Shown one piece after another: positions 10,201-19,522 of a DNA stretch of 64,000 nucleotides. Source of the DNA: Kalmanozyma brasiliensis GHG001 (lineage: Eukaryota > Basidiomycota > Ustilaginomycetes > Ustilaginales); assembly GCF_000497045.1 (NCBI RefSeq), contig NW_015961970.1, positions 2,075,706-2,139,705 on the forward strand. The letters run 5' to 3'. The notes under the pieces are model-generated. The model saw only the letters and a list, made by a program, of their open reading frames with translations. It had not been told where the DNA came from and ran no database searches. The first letter of the stretch is position 1; every line of letters begins with the position of its first letter. The position numbers were made by a program, and so were the translations under genes.

Positions 10201-11787
10201 TCGGGTCTGCGGTATACGCTGGCTCTGCGCCAGATGCTCAACGGCGCCACGCAATCGACGCAAGCAGACGCAGCTTCGAGTACTGCACTCGGCTTTCGCG
10301 ACTATTTGTGGGCCTTCCATAGCCAGAACCAGGAAACGCTGGTCGCTGCTGTCGAGTCGGCCCACAGGAACAAGCTCGACTGGCCTGCAGCAAAGGCGAC
10401 AGGCGTTTTCATCTGGCTCCAGAACCGGACTGCGCTACGCACGCAAGCGGAAGCAGTGGCACGAGCCCAATTCATGTCTGGCGAAGATCGTGATCCTGTC
10501 AAGTGCTCCTTGATCTACTTCGCGCTCGGCAAGCGCAAGGTAGTGCAGGGTCTTTGGCGCCAAGCAGTCTGGCATCCTGAGCAGAAGAAGATGCTGCAGT
10601 TTCTGTCGAAAGACTTCGACCAGGAGCGCTGGAGAACAGCAGCCCAGAAGAACGCCTTTGCACTCCTGAGCCAACGACGCTACGAATTCGCTGCGTCCTT
10701 CTTCATGTTGGGCGACAGCTTGCGCGACGCCGTCAATGTTTGCGTTCGAAATTTGGACGATCTTCCGCTCGCCATTGCCCTAGCAAGGATTCAGGAGGGC
10801 TCCGACGATGGACCCGTCTTCACAGACTTGCTCAAGACTCGGGTGCTCCCGCTTGCTTTTGAGACAGGCGATCGTTGGATGGGCAGCTGGGCCTTCTGGA
10901 TGCTCAAGCGCCGAGATCTTGCCTTGCGCATCATCGTCACTCCGCTGCGAGACATGCTTGCCGACGAAAGCATTGCCAGCTTGGTCGGCACCAGCGTCAC
11001 GTGTGGCAACGACAGCAACAACGACCCTGGACTGGCCCTGTTGTTCCAGCAGCTTCGGACCAAGTCGCTCCAGACCATCAAGGGCCTCTACGATATCCCG
11101 GAGAAGAAGGTCTTTGACTTTATTCTCAACACCAACCGGGCTCTGTGCCGCATGGGTTGCCATTCGATCGGGCTCAGCTTGCTGCGCAACTGGCAATTCG
11201 AGCCACCATCGGTGTCGAGCGCTTCAACTCTCTTCCATCGCGTGTCCAAACACGACCTGGAAACGCTCTCGCGTGTAGAAGAGGCAGGCATCGCAGAGAG
11301 TACTGACCCGTTCGGCGAGATGCGTCTCACAGATCAGGGCGCACCACGTGCCAAAGAGGATGCGGCGCCAACCAGCCCTACTCGCCATCGCCGTCGCATG
11401 TCTCAAAGCGCCATGTCGCCTCCCAGCAGCCCAACAAGGATCCTACGACGTAGCAGCTTGCTCCGACGCAGGTCGAGCATCATCAATGACCTCGACATTG
11501 GCGCGGCAGTGACTTCGGCTGCGAAGGATAAGACGGAGAACGCGCGCGCCCGAGAGTCTCAATCGAAGGACTCAGGAAAGCAGTCAGAAGCAGAAGCGAA
11601 TTCAACGAACCTTACCGCAGAGCCTGACAGCCTTGCAGGGGCGAACGGACGCGAGACCGGGAGCACCACGAAGGAGGAGGAAGCGCCTGCGCCAAAGAAG
11701 CAGGGCATCAGCGTGTTCAAGACTGCCGCCGCCAGCAACAGCCAACAGGGAGCCCAAGAATTCGACTTCGGCAGTTTCGGCTTTTGA
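7252..11787 (+). CDS. RAV1: RAVE complex subunit Rav1 (rabconnectin-3 / DMXL family)
   Basis: About 1511 residues from the first ATG. Rav1, with Rav2 and Skp1, reassembles V1 onto V0 of the vacuolar/endosomal proton pump. The N-terminal two thirds contain degenerate WD repeats, for example LLAASMDHRIGIW and VLVTYASDGVARLW, forming propeller-like domains. The conserved Rav1 C-terminal domain lies at roughly residues 830-1330, with FRDYLWAFHSQNQETL, KCSLIYFALGKRKVVQGLWR, FLSKDFDQERWRTAAQKNAF and GSWAFWMLKRRDLALRII. After it comes a Ser/Pro/Arg-rich tail with several SP and RRxS sites, probably phosphorylated. The protein ends FDFGSFGF, a short aromatic tail. No intron interrupts the frame. Confidence 0.93.
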   Translation: MASIQPRAECSRPSQVVLGTTEHLFSKPESPRRAAIRSRPRRDNVTYLAGREARDGLTVKASFDQVCVLSRDQRFDQALPFWDAFSGSQNTDQCITCTAVGLSAERDQILLAASMDHRIGIWYAQATSSSPSRKWRVHSTCTINEGVVTTLDIVNGQLLVGSSTSLSLWRLDSFDIPIWRRFWTKSVPAAISIAKFSPDATSIAAVAHEGQYVLLFQYQPRASRPPILQQRLYHARPVTDLVWRQPPEQTSQADVLVTYASDGVARLWAPVIDEPTQLRLWCSVQAPISIASADIPTTFYLDPHTVCAALRANMRALQREIQMAELGVGSSTGLDAHTLELDMDLKRTRLRRLEQLVTETPDMFISFEQDGFLSVTAVANVDRRPPTLLQALTVLRIPFALPYNIDTISSVKALPLHAAPDALSTVPTLTLHVQHNDGVSMACAINPATFFDGRGLGIEQDVCHPCGPSPTSDTSAASVRRHTGRIECLQRSGNGRLLVSSSAKESITWTSDASRSRPEGRLHCQTSMRSSAITAISCDGSLIAHLSSDEAGEVCRTSDGASASFKCEGNTKHLAIGPLGGLDVLIAVTESGAVHAWTLEEKEDLCLSARQTSHLWPDSQPHRHLISADSSTASSGQLGNNFSLVTADTSGCVTVWKTTLDASGQLRWSAAATYRETSDGTPRLVRCNKDGLVAIVYSHSQQKQTLVVFDSRTTSFSSGVEHRQDFEAEDPIVALDWSPSPLSSYTLAIVFRHFVDIIAPGRSSQEAQATPQWQLLVRLDLRTCTPSRIGAACWLSSEQFVIASGAVLFVYGPWVQTAWKDETEAKKTHLAELIAEVGGPVVQYHPTFLLQCAVWGKVALARAIIGNLEKAVLACSAQEVTNTWVFEDVPLDIVLQDHSTAGNEAVGTAPPSKQSLQGSIFDEPGQSDTADDADLFANDRIDNLARRLQAIHPPHLSQPDLVVLVSLIKTIGEASQEHRSLDASGLRYTLALRQMLNGATQSTQADAASSTALGFRDYLWAFHSQNQETLVAAVESAHRNKLDWPAAKATGVFIWLQNRTALRTQAEAVARAQFMSGEDRDPVKCSLIYFALGKRKVVQGLWRQAVWHPEQKKMLQFLSKDFDQERWRTAAQKNAFALLSQRRYEFAASFFMLGDSLRDAVNVCVRNLDDLPLAIALARIQEGSDDGPVFTDLLKTRVLPLAFETGDRWMGSWAFWMLKRRDLALRIIVTPLRDMLADESIASLVGTSVTCGNDSNNDPGLALLFQQLRTKSLQTIKGLYDIPEKKVFDFILNTNRALCRMGCHSIGLSLLRNWQFEPPSVSSASTLFHRVSKHDLETLSRVEEAGIAESTDPFGEMRLTDQGAPRAKEDAAPTSPTRHRRRMSQSAMSPPSSPTRILRRSSLLRRRSSIINDLDIGAAVTSAAKDKTENARARESQSKDSGKQSEAEANSTNLTAEPDSLAGANGRETGSTTKEEEAPAPKKQGISVFKTAAASNSQQGAQEFDFGSFGF

Positions 11788-12017
11788 TCGCCCTGACATC
11801 TTCACATTAGAAATCGCATATGCAAAGTATTGCCTTCATGTCTGTCGAGTGCCGATGGGAGCTCTTGGTAATGAGAGCCGCTAGTGATGCCGCCGGCGGA
11901 GATGCAGGAGGCTATGATGTATTTGATTTGCAAATAGCGACCGGACAGCGCAGTCTCTCGCTAGAGCTGCATCATCGAAGTCGAGCTATGCGAACAGGAA
12001 GTGATGTTCTGGGTGTT

Positions 12018-12691
12018 TTACACGGCCTCGGGGGTCTTGCCGATGTAGTCGATGGCTTGTTGAACGGTGGTGATGTTGTCAGCCTCCTCATCGGGGATCT
12101 CCTGTTGCGTTGCAGATTGCAAAAGTGAGACGAAAGTTAGCAAAGGTTCCTCTGACAGGAATGAAAAGGCCGGCAGAGAATGCTTACAATGGTGAACTCC
12201 TCCTCAATAGCCATGACGACCTCAACAGCATCGAGGGAATCCAAGCCGAGGTCCGAGGTGAAGGACGACGAGGCGGAGACCTGTAGCAACGAAACGCAGT
12301 GAAAAGAAGCGAATAGGGCGTCAGCACTCATCTTACATCTTCACAGCAGATGTGTGGCAGCAACGTCGGGAGCAGCCATCCGGAAGCTATGCGTTGCCTC
12401 CGAGGCCGGCCGCGCATAGCCGCAATCACTCCACATGGGGCCTGCTACGACGGGCCGAGATGAAAACCGCACCTTGCTGGGGTCAACCTTCTCGAAGGTC
12501 TTGAGCACGTCGAGGATCCTGCTCTCGATGTCGCTCTTGGAAAGACCTGCCGAAGCGGCGTAGAAGCGGACGGGTGTGAAGCGAGGAGCAACAACGGCAG
12601 CACGAGCCATGGGGGCGGCCTGGCGGGCGATGGCCAGAGGTGCACGAGCTCGGACGAGCGATGCAGCGGCGGTTCGGAGTGCGGCAACCAT
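12018..12691 (-). CDS. ACP1: mitochondrial acyl carrier protein (three exons)
   Basis: Exons on the minus strand are 12473-12691, 12188-12280 and 12018-12101, all phase 0, giving 131 residues. Exon 1 encodes an Arg/Ala-rich mitochondrial presequence and the start of the ACP helix bundle (SKSDIESRILDVLKTFEKV). Exon 2 carries DLGLDSLDAVEVVMAIEEEF, where the Ser of DSL takes the 4'-phosphopantetheine arm. Exon 3 ends in ADNITTVQQAIDYI. ACP serves mitochondrial type II fatty acid/lipoate synthesis and, with LYR proteins, assembly of respiratory complex I and Fe-S clusters. The 86-bp intron has a CTAAC branch motif (12136-12140). Single-frame reading would miss exons 2 and 3. Confidence 0.95.
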
Positions 12692-13162
12692 TGTGATATG
12701 TGTGTGGGAGGTGGGTGTGTCGACGAGGGGTGACGGTGATGGTGTTGATGTTGAGCCAAGTTGCGATGGTGATCAAATCATCAAAATTGGAAGCGACGCT
12801 CAGGACGACTTGTTGCAGCTTGGTCGATTCTGAGCTTCTGACGGTCCTTTTCCCCAATCGGCGAGCCGATCCACATACGTGCAAGTGTTGGATTTCAAAT
12901 CAAAGCTGTGGTCAAGGGTCAGATCGGGCTGGCTCTGTGCCAACGATGAATTTGCTCAGCCCGCCGTCACAGCGCAGAAAAAGCTTCCGTTGAAGCCCGC
13001 GCTCGGCCAGCCGTCACTCGACCGAGAAGAATTTGAGCAAGAAGAACCTCAAGTCAAGCTTCGCACATCAACCCAACAATATCAAGAAGCGATCTTCGCC
13101 TCGGTCGAACACACCAATCAGGCCGGAGCTCATCACCACCCTCACTCGACTCCGACGGCAAG
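12692..13162. promoter_or_regulatory. divergent promoter region, ACP / bL17m
   Basis: A 471-bp spacer separates two divergent genes whose products both work in mitochondria. It is a candidate shared bidirectional promoter. No TATA element or repeat is evident. Confidence 0.5.
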
Positions 13163-14017
13163 ATGAAGGGTCTCGCATTCCGAAAGCTGTCTAGGACATC
13201 ATCGCACCGTAATCACCTGCTTCGCAACCTCGTCTCTTCCCTCATCCAACATGAACGCATCTCGACCACAGTAGCAAAGGCCAAAGAAGCGGCTCGCGAG
13301 GCGGAGAAGATCATCACGCTCGGCAAGCGCGGCACAACACAAGCAGGCTATGGCGCAAGAGGCTACCTCTTCTCGCAAACAGAGACGCTGCCAAAGCTGC
13401 AAGAGCTCGCACAACGATACGCCAACCGACCGGGCGGATACACCCGCATTCACCTGCACGGCAACCGCAAAGGTGACCATGCTCCACGGGCCATCCTGGA
13501 GTTGGTGGACAACCCGTTCGACTTGCGCATGCAGATGACTGCGCGTACGCTGGCCAAGGAGGTGTACGACCACATCACGAGGCGAGGCGGAGACGATATT
13601 CTCACAGGACGACAGTTCGACCTGTCGACAATGGAACAGGACACCCGCTTCAACGGCATCACACGACAGAACATCACCAAGGTGGTGCAGTACGGTGGCA
13701 TGGAGGCGAGGGAGAAGCTGGTCAGCATGGCACAGGATCATCTGTTGCGGCTCAAAGCGACGGTGGCTGTCGACGGCCCGAGACGGGTCGATCAGGAGAG
13801 GATGGAGAGCTTTGGTGACAACAAGCCCCGAGGAAGACTCTTGACAAAGCCCGTGGCAGGAAGGAGACCATTTGCGGGACAAGAGCGAGAGCTTCAGCCA
13901 GCACCACTGCCAGGGAAGAGGCGAAACTCAGTCATTCGCCTCGGAAAGGGCGCCTTTGCAAAGCGTCTCAACTATCGCAAGGTCACCATGCCTGTCTCTG
14001 CATCACCAGTAGCATGA
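13163..14017 (+). CDS. MRPL8: mitochondrial large-subunit ribosomal protein bL17m
   Basis: 284 residues. The first 130 or so match bacterial L17: RKLSRTSSHRNHLLRNLVSS, HERISTTVAKAKEAAREAEKIITLGKRG and NRPGGYTRIHLHGNRKGDHA. The C-terminal extension of about 150 basic residues is typical of fungal mitochondrial versions (yeast Mrpl8). bL17 binds 23S-type rRNA near the polypeptide exit. There is no obvious cleavable presequence; the protein starts directly with the L17 domain (MKGLAFRKLSR), as in bacteria. The start at 13163 is the first ATG in frame and the context fits. Confidence 0.95.
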   Translation: MKGLAFRKLSRTSSHRNHLLRNLVSSLIQHERISTTVAKAKEAAREAEKIITLGKRGTTQAGYGARGYLFSQTETLPKLQELAQRYANRPGGYTRIHLHGNRKGDHAPRAILELVDNPFDLRMQMTARTLAKEVYDHITRRGGDDILTGRQFDLSTMEQDTRFNGITRQNITKVVQYGGMEAREKLVSMAQDHLLRLKATVAVDGPRRVDQERMESFGDNKPRGRLLTKPVAGRRPFAGQERELQPAPLPGKRRNSVIRLGKGAFAKRLNYRKVTMPVSASPVA

Positions 14018-14642
14018 AGCAGATACATCGACCTCGCCTTGCATCCTTTCGCATCATCTCTACGTATCACAGTCTAAGGCTTCCTCGATTGTCCGTCGAG
14101 ACCATCATTAGCATTCTCAGCTTCCATCACCATTGTAAACTAGACAGGTCATCTATCGCACCAAAATTCGATGATCGATCAACAAAGAGCCCCTCGGATG
14201 GGATGGACTGGGAACCAAAGGACTCGCTAGCTTTACTGCGATGGCTCTGTCATGACAACCGGGTCACCATGTGAGAGATGATGTTGTAGCACGCAAAAAG
14301 GGAGTTGAGGATGCTCTTCCGAGACCCGTGATGATTTTGTGAGGTTCAAGAAGAAGTGTGTGCTCCTGAAGCGAAAAGCCAAAAAAGTCGGTGCACGCGA
14401 CCAACAGCGTCCTTCCGAACCCTGTCAAGTTTAGACTTACATCATCCTCATCATCCCTCTTTGCAGTTTCAAGGACTCTATTCTGCGCCCACTCTTTAAC
14501 TCAAGCGGACCTCACCAGCCTCGTGTGCCCGTCACACATACTCCGCTCGACATTCACATAAACGCTCTGCCCCAAACCGCTTAAGCCGCTACTTCGAGAC
14601 CCGCATGGTGTTGGCGAACAGCAGACGGTAGCCGAGACCGTA
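14018..14642. other. intergenic, 3' of bL17m and promoter of the PPR gene
   Basis: 625 bp between two plus-strand genes. I looked for a tRNA or small gene and found no acceptor stem, box B or plausible open frame. It should hold the bL17m 3' end and the promoter of the next gene. Confidence 0.5.
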
Positions 14643-17600
14643 ATGCTCGGCGGGCCGCGGTTGGCCGCAACAGCAGGAAGGCGGACGCTTCGAGATGGTC
14701 TCAATCGCTCTGCCGGTCTCCGAGGCGATCTGCTGGAGGCCGTGCTACCACCCTTCCTGTGCCCAGCTGTCGAGAGACCACCAATAGCAAGGAGAAGCTA
14801 CCGGGCTACTGCGGCATCTTCCTCCTCCTCGTCAGCTTCCCGGCCACATACTTCTGCCAGGGTACCAAGCTCATACGCCACTTCATGGTTCGCCCAAAAG
14901 AAGCCGAGCCCTTCTCGCCTTCCTCCCACTCGCGGCTCTCCTTCTCAGCCAGCGACAGCACCGACTCTGAACTACCGTCACGCCAATAATGATACCCAAC
15001 TGGCAAACTCTCAGGTAGACATCTGGAACCTCAACAAGCGTGATCGACTATCAGAACCATCAATACGAAGATCAGCTGATTCCTTGAGCTCATCCGCTGC
15101 CGGACCGTCCGACTGGCGAAGAAAGTTCCCGAGCACGCAATGGAGAAGGGAGATGGACTTCAACCGATATAGCCCTCCTTTAAGACGGCAATTTCTTCCC
15201 GAGGACGCACCAGCACTATACGAAGACGAAATCAAGGCATCTGCTGCATGGCTGCCGGAATCGTCATGGAACCTCGATGTGCCAGACGACTATCCGCTCC
15301 GACACGAGCTCTTCCTCATCCTCGACAGCCTGGACGACATCTCACAATGCGGATCTGATCCTGACTACGCCGAACACCTAGCCGAGACCTTGCGTCAGGC
15401 CAGAGAGCTCATCTGGGCCAATCCTCAACGTCCTCTCCGCAAACATCAAGATACGGAGGTGGCGCTGTATCTAGCCGGCAAAGCAGCAGAAACTTATGTC
15501 AAGCTGGACGTCGAAGATTCGTTGGCTCGACTCTTGACCTTCCTCGACTATGTTCAGACCAACATCGGCGTGCTACCGCTACAATGTTTCCATGCGCTCG
15601 CGGCACACGCAGGCATCGCCCGTCGCTACGATGCGGTGCTCAAGATCTGCCAGGTGGCCCGGTCGTATCACAATGGCCAAACGGATGCCGAGCTGCTCCA
15701 TCTCACCTTGCGCGCTCTCATTGCTCAGTCCAAGGATGCCGACGTGACACGCTACTGGGACTCATTCGATGCAGCCAGCCTTCCCGTTCCGCGCAAGACG
15801 TTTGATCTGCTCCTCCGCACTCACGTGCGTCGTCAGGACGTGGAGCAGGTCAACGACGTGCTGCGCACAATGCCGCAGCACGGCCACAAAGTCGACGCCA
15901 AGGCCTGGCTCACCATCCTACGCGGCTTCCAAAGCTTTCGGCCGACACTCGCAGCGATGCTGAAAAGGGATGCCAAGATCGTACAGAGCCCGACGCTGAA
16001 CGTGGTGAATCATCTTCTGCTGTTGCTCTCACGGGAGCTGGACGTGGACGGTGTCTTGATGGTTCTGCGCATCTTTCGCATCCCTACTCGCCTCACATCA
16101 GACGATGCTGGCGATGCGGCCAAGCAGGATGACGATCCGTCCATCATCGACGGACCCAGCCCTCGGCCAAATGTGCAGACCTACGTCGCTCTTACGCAGA
16201 TGTTTGGTCGGCTCGGTCGTCCTGCGGAAGCACTGCCTTTCTTTCGATTGGCAGTGTCGCTCGCCAGTAACAACGGCGACGATCACCCAGCGTCTATCCG
16301 GCTTCTTCAGCAGGCCTCTGCGCACGTCATGTCAGCCTACCTCAATGCGGGTCATCCCGTCCTCGCCATGTCGTTTGCAACCGAAGCGCTCGGGCTACCT
16401 CACTTTGGCAGTGCCGAGACCAAACAGTCGCCCTCGTCCGACTTCCACATTCCCTCTTCGCCGCGCATCCCGATCGCTCCATATACCTCACACTACCGGA
16501 TTTTGCTCGAGTGCGCTTCTGCCATCGGCTCGCCTGAGTCGGCCCGACGGATCGTCGTCCATCTTTTGCGGCACGGTCATCCGACCGATGCGCACGTACT
16601 GCGCGGACTTGCCCGGTTGATCTTTACGACCATCGACCAGGATGCGCTCGAGTCGATCCATGTGCTCCGGCGGTTGCTGCCGGGGGAGAGGGACTGGAAG
16701 GCACGCCACACGGCACGCGATCGCCGGCTCGGCTCGCTGTCGGATCTGCTGCACCAGCTCGGTGTACCGGAGCGCGTCGTGTTGGCTTCGCAGCAGTCGA
16801 CGGATCTGCATCGCGACGCACCGGGTGTCGGCAGCAAGCTGATGGCCAAATCTAGCCCCGGAGAATCTTCCAAAGACGAGCTGCGAGACTGGCTGATCAG
16901 AGATGCATCGCCATTCGGGCCTGCGGATGCTGGCACCGACACGCCCGCTCTTGCCCAGGATCTGCGTCAACCACTGACGCCGGAAGCATACGCAATGCGA
17001 ATCCGCGTCTACGCCGTCGTGCGGCGCGACTACCTTTCCGCCCAACGGGTCTACCACGCCATGCTGACGCACGGCGTCAAGCCGACCATGATGCACATCG
17101 CCCCGCTCATCGAAGGGCTCACGGCGGTGGGCAAGCTCGACGAGGCACAGCGGCTCAAAGCCAACGCGGTCGAGGTGACGGGTCTCCAGCCGACACTGCG
17201 CATCCACACCGCGTTGATCCGGGCGTATGTTCGAGCGGGAAACACAAAGGCCGCACGCAACGAGGTCAAGGAGCTCACCGAAAACGGTTTCAGAGTGGAC
17301 GACACGGTGGCGAACATCATCGAAGCCGCCCAGTCCGGTCGACGCAACTTTTCGTTGGTGGATCGACCCGTGGATGACAAAGACGCACATGGTGTTGCTA
17401 CACGCTTTCACTCGTTGATGGCCATGAGGAGGTATCTGGCCGCCCAAGAAACCGTGCAGACCGCCCTCGATGCCGGACTTAAACCGGATAAGGTGTTGCA
17501 GGACCTGGTAAGAAGGTCGACCGGGTACGTGCAGAAACAGCTCATCAAGGCACAAGCAGGTGGAGAGGGATCACACATGTTCGAACTGGCTCAGGCGGCA

Positions 17601-17813
17601 CGCTTGGCAGGAGCAAATAGGGACAGGGTGACGAGGAGCGTGCAGAGGATGGCCGACGCAAGGAGGAGCGTTATGAAGGAGAGGAGGAAGAAGGTGGTCA
17701 GTCTGGTGATGGATTTTGCCGAGGGGCGGTTGCATGAGCTGGCGGGGGTGGCGAGTGAGGTGAAGGGTAAGGAGAAGGGAGGCAAGACGGAAAAGGTTGC
17801 TGTTACAGGATGA
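14643..17813 (+). CDS. mitochondrial pentatricopeptide-repeat (PPR) protein
   Basis: 1056 residues. The N-terminus is rich in Arg, Ser and Ala without acids, as expected for a mitochondrial presequence, and is followed by a low-complexity Ser tract. The body is helical repeats with PPR character: a cluster near 350-430 (KTFDLLLRTHVRRQDVEQV), RPNVQTYVALTQMFGRLGR near 505-525, and a clear C-terminal run near 780-900 (YLSAQRVYHAMLTHGVKPT and LRIHTALIRAYVRAGNTKAA). PPR proteins bind organelle transcripts and act in their processing, stability or translation. The specific target cannot be predicted. The C-terminus is very basic. Confidence 0.82.
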   Translation: MLGGPRLAATAGRRTLRDGLNRSAGLRGDLLEAVLPPFLCPAVERPPIARRSYRATAASSSSSSASRPHTSARVPSSYATSWFAQKKPSPSRLPPTRGSPSQPATAPTLNYRHANNDTQLANSQVDIWNLNKRDRLSEPSIRRSADSLSSSAAGPSDWRRKFPSTQWRREMDFNRYSPPLRRQFLPEDAPALYEDEIKASAAWLPESSWNLDVPDDYPLRHELFLILDSLDDISQCGSDPDYAEHLAETLRQARELIWANPQRPLRKHQDTEVALYLAGKAAETYVKLDVEDSLARLLTFLDYVQTNIGVLPLQCFHALAAHAGIARRYDAVLKICQVARSYHNGQTDAELLHLTLRALIAQSKDADVTRYWDSFDAASLPVPRKTFDLLLRTHVRRQDVEQVNDVLRTMPQHGHKVDAKAWLTILRGFQSFRPTLAAMLKRDAKIVQSPTLNVVNHLLLLLSRELDVDGVLMVLRIFRIPTRLTSDDAGDAAKQDDDPSIIDGPSPRPNVQTYVALTQMFGRLGRPAEALPFFRLAVSLASNNGDDHPASIRLLQQASAHVMSAYLNAGHPVLAMSFATEALGLPHFGSAETKQSPSSDFHIPSSPRIPIAPYTSHYRILLECASAIGSPESARRIVVHLLRHGHPTDAHVLRGLARLIFTTIDQDALESIHVLRRLLPGERDWKARHTARDRRLGSLSDLLHQLGVPERVVLASQQSTDLHRDAPGVGSKLMAKSSPGESSKDELRDWLIRDASPFGPADAGTDTPALAQDLRQPLTPEAYAMRIRVYAVVRRDYLSAQRVYHAMLTHGVKPTMMHIAPLIEGLTAVGKLDEAQRLKANAVEVTGLQPTLRIHTALIRAYVRAGNTKAARNEVKELTENGFRVDDTVANIIEAAQSGRRNFSLVDRPVDDKDAHGVATRFHSLMAMRRYLAAQETVQTALDAGLKPDKVLQDLVRRSTGYVQKQLIKAQAGGEGSHMFELAQAARLAGANRDRVTRSVQRMADARRSVMKERRKKVVSLVMDFAEGRLHELAGVASEVKGKEKGGKTEKVAVTG

Positions 17814-18151
17814 TAGTGCAAAGCTTGGAATGAAGAGCACGTTGTTTGCGGAACATGCGGAGTGCTCCTGTCGTGGGAGGTTGCCTGGTCCAAGACGGAG
17901 ATGAGGTCTTGGAAAAGAAATGGGGTGAGAGCCCTCATGTCGGTCGTGCCCTCTGAGAAGACACTGTTCAGGGTGATCTGACGGTGCCAATATTGGTTGT
18001 CCTGCGGCACCGATGCGCGTTGGGGTCTAGAACTGCTCCGTGCTGGGGCTCGGCGAAGCAATTGTGTGTCTGCGATACCGGGTGGTCTCGGTGCATAGCA
18101 ACGCATCTACGAGACCAGCTCCCCATGGCGGCAATCGGGTCTTCTCCCTAC

Positions 18152-18157
18152 TTATAG
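18152..18157 (+). promoter_or_regulatory. TATA-like element of the first secreted paralogue
   Basis: TTATAG lies about 55 bp before the ATG at 18211. The second paralogue has TATAAA at an equivalent place, which supports the call. Confidence 0.45.
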
Positions 18158-18210
18158 CGGCCCCCGCATGAAGTCACTCCGATCTTCCCCTACCTCGTTC
18201 TGACGAAACC

Positions 18211-18978
18211 ATGAAGCTCATCCTGCTCCTCTTCGTCGTCTGCCGCGTTGTGGCGCTTCCCAGGACCACTCCCGACACGGCGCTTGCCGAATCCCCTCGT
18301 CCGTTCGACCCCTTCGCTCAGCTGGATGCAGAGATCGCTTCGGCCGCGAAAAGCGCCTCGGGATGGGGGGTAGCCGAAAAATGGACGGCGGGCGTTGTGG
18401 CAGGCCTAACAACGCTGGTCAATGGCGCGTATGAGGTGGGTTACGCGCTCAACCTCGCGGATCGCCACCGGCACGCTTCTGAGCTGCAGGCGCTGCGATC
18501 GGCGGTGGGTCGCGCCAACGCAGCCGCGCAACATCGAAGCGACCGGCCCGGGGGAGGGAAAGCAAAGAGGGCTGACGAGTCGCTTGTCGAGCTCGCTCGG
18601 GAGAGGGAAGGGTTTGAAGACGCCCTCAGTCGGTTTCCCAGCGGGCGACTCGCCGATGACGCCCGAGAGACTTCCTCTATCGGGGTGAACGACCGGCTGA
18701 CAGCGTTGGAAGCAGCTGTGCTCCGCCAGAAACAGAACCAGCTCCAACAGGCAGGACACATTCCAACGTACGTAAAAGTGCTCACAGGCATGGGCGTCGG
18801 CAACGCTCTCATCGCTGCTGCGGCCGCAGAGATGAGCCTGCAGGATACACTCGAGATGCACAGCAGGACGAAAGAGTTGCCAGACGTGAGGAATTCGGAT
18901 CGGAAGACGTGCGAAAGGTTCAAGGGCGAGGTTGAGGGGTTGGATTGCGAGAAGGCGAAAGGTACAGCGTTGTCGTGA
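18211..18978 (+). CDS. secreted effector-like protein, tandem paralogue A
   Basis: 255 residues, family not recognised. The N-terminus is a signal peptide (MKLILLLFVVCRVVA, cleavage probably before LP). The mature part has a charged Ala-rich helix, a hydrophobic stretch (about 57-82, EKWTAGVVAGLTTLVNGAYE), the LADRHRH motif (82-88) and a dibasic KR at 119-120 that is a possible Kex2 site. A coiled region (DRLTALEAAVLRQK) is followed by a glycine/alanine helix (190-207) and a C-terminal KTCERF...EGLDC module whose two Cys (234, 246) could form a disulfide. The neighbour at 19523 is a paralogue sharing all these features. It could be secreted or associate with membranes. No known fold is assigned. 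Confidence 0.85.
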   Translation: MKLILLLFVVCRVVALPRTTPDTALAESPRPFDPFAQLDAEIASAAKSASGWGVAEKWTAGVVAGLTTLVNGAYEVGYALNLADRHRHASELQALRSAVGRANAAAQHRSDRPGGGKAKRADESLVELAREREGFEDALSRFPSGRLADDARETSSIGVNDRLTALEAAVLRQKQNQLQQAGHIPTYVKVLTGMGVGNALIAAAAAEMSLQDTLEMHSRTKELPDVRNSDRKTCERFKGEVEGLDCEKAKGTALS

Positions 18979-19522
18979 TGTGCTCTTTGGGAACACCAGC
19001 CGTGAACGTGCATGTCGTCAGATAGGGGCAATCGGCTCGAAGGTCGAACTGGAGAATCACTGCATGGTCATTCTTGATGGTGAAACAAAGGTGGTATGAA
19101 TGACTGATTGTTAATGGAGAATGGGATGGCTCTTATCGGCGAGGTCACCTGGTCCAATGGCAAGAGACGCCGAGATGAGGGTAAGCGGAAGAATAATGGT
19201 CCCCCCCACCGAAGCTTTGATAGGCGTCTGCGGTCATTGTCACTCCCGTCTTTCAAATGAAAGCGCTGGATAAGACGAGGTCAGTGGGGGTCATAGAAGC
19301 CTCGCGGCTGGGCTTGGCGAAGCTGTGGTATCTGCGATAAGAGGCTCGTCTCCATGCGTCCGATGCATGATGCGCGTGACGTCTACACGGGTGCAATGCA
19401 GGATAGGTCCGGCGCGATCTCCCAGAGCCACCCACACTTTCCGAAGCCACTTATAAAGACTCTCGGAAACGTACGTTGCCTGCTACCAAGACACAGACCT
19501 TTCAGGCATCAAGTTCTTAGCC
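18979..19522 (+). promoter_or_regulatory. intergenic between the secreted paralogues, promoter of paralogue B
   Basis: 544 bp. From 19148 it carries the second copy of the promoter blocks found upstream of paralogue A. The part before 19148 shows no similarity that I can see and contains no gene. Confidence 0.6.
19452..19457 (+). promoter_or_regulatory. TATA box of the second secreted paralogue
   Basis: TATAAA lies about 70 bp before the ATG at 19523, in the context CCACTTATAAAGAC. Confidence 0.5.

Larger units (their letters stand above)
17884..18978 (+). repeat. duplicated segment, copy 1 (promoter plus secreted gene)
   Basis: Copy 1 of a direct segmental duplication. Promoter blocks CCTGGTCCAA...GAGATGAGG (from 17884) and GGCGAAGC...TCTGCGATA (within 18042-18077) recur in the same order in copy 2. 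The distance between the two blocks is 158 bp in both copies. The following coding regions are paralogous. Confidence 0.75.

Noticed and set aside
8894..10513. A 539-codon frame overlapping RAV1 on the same strand
   Set aside because: Reads the same bases as the conserved Rav1 protein in another frame, rich in Arg and Ser, no domain.
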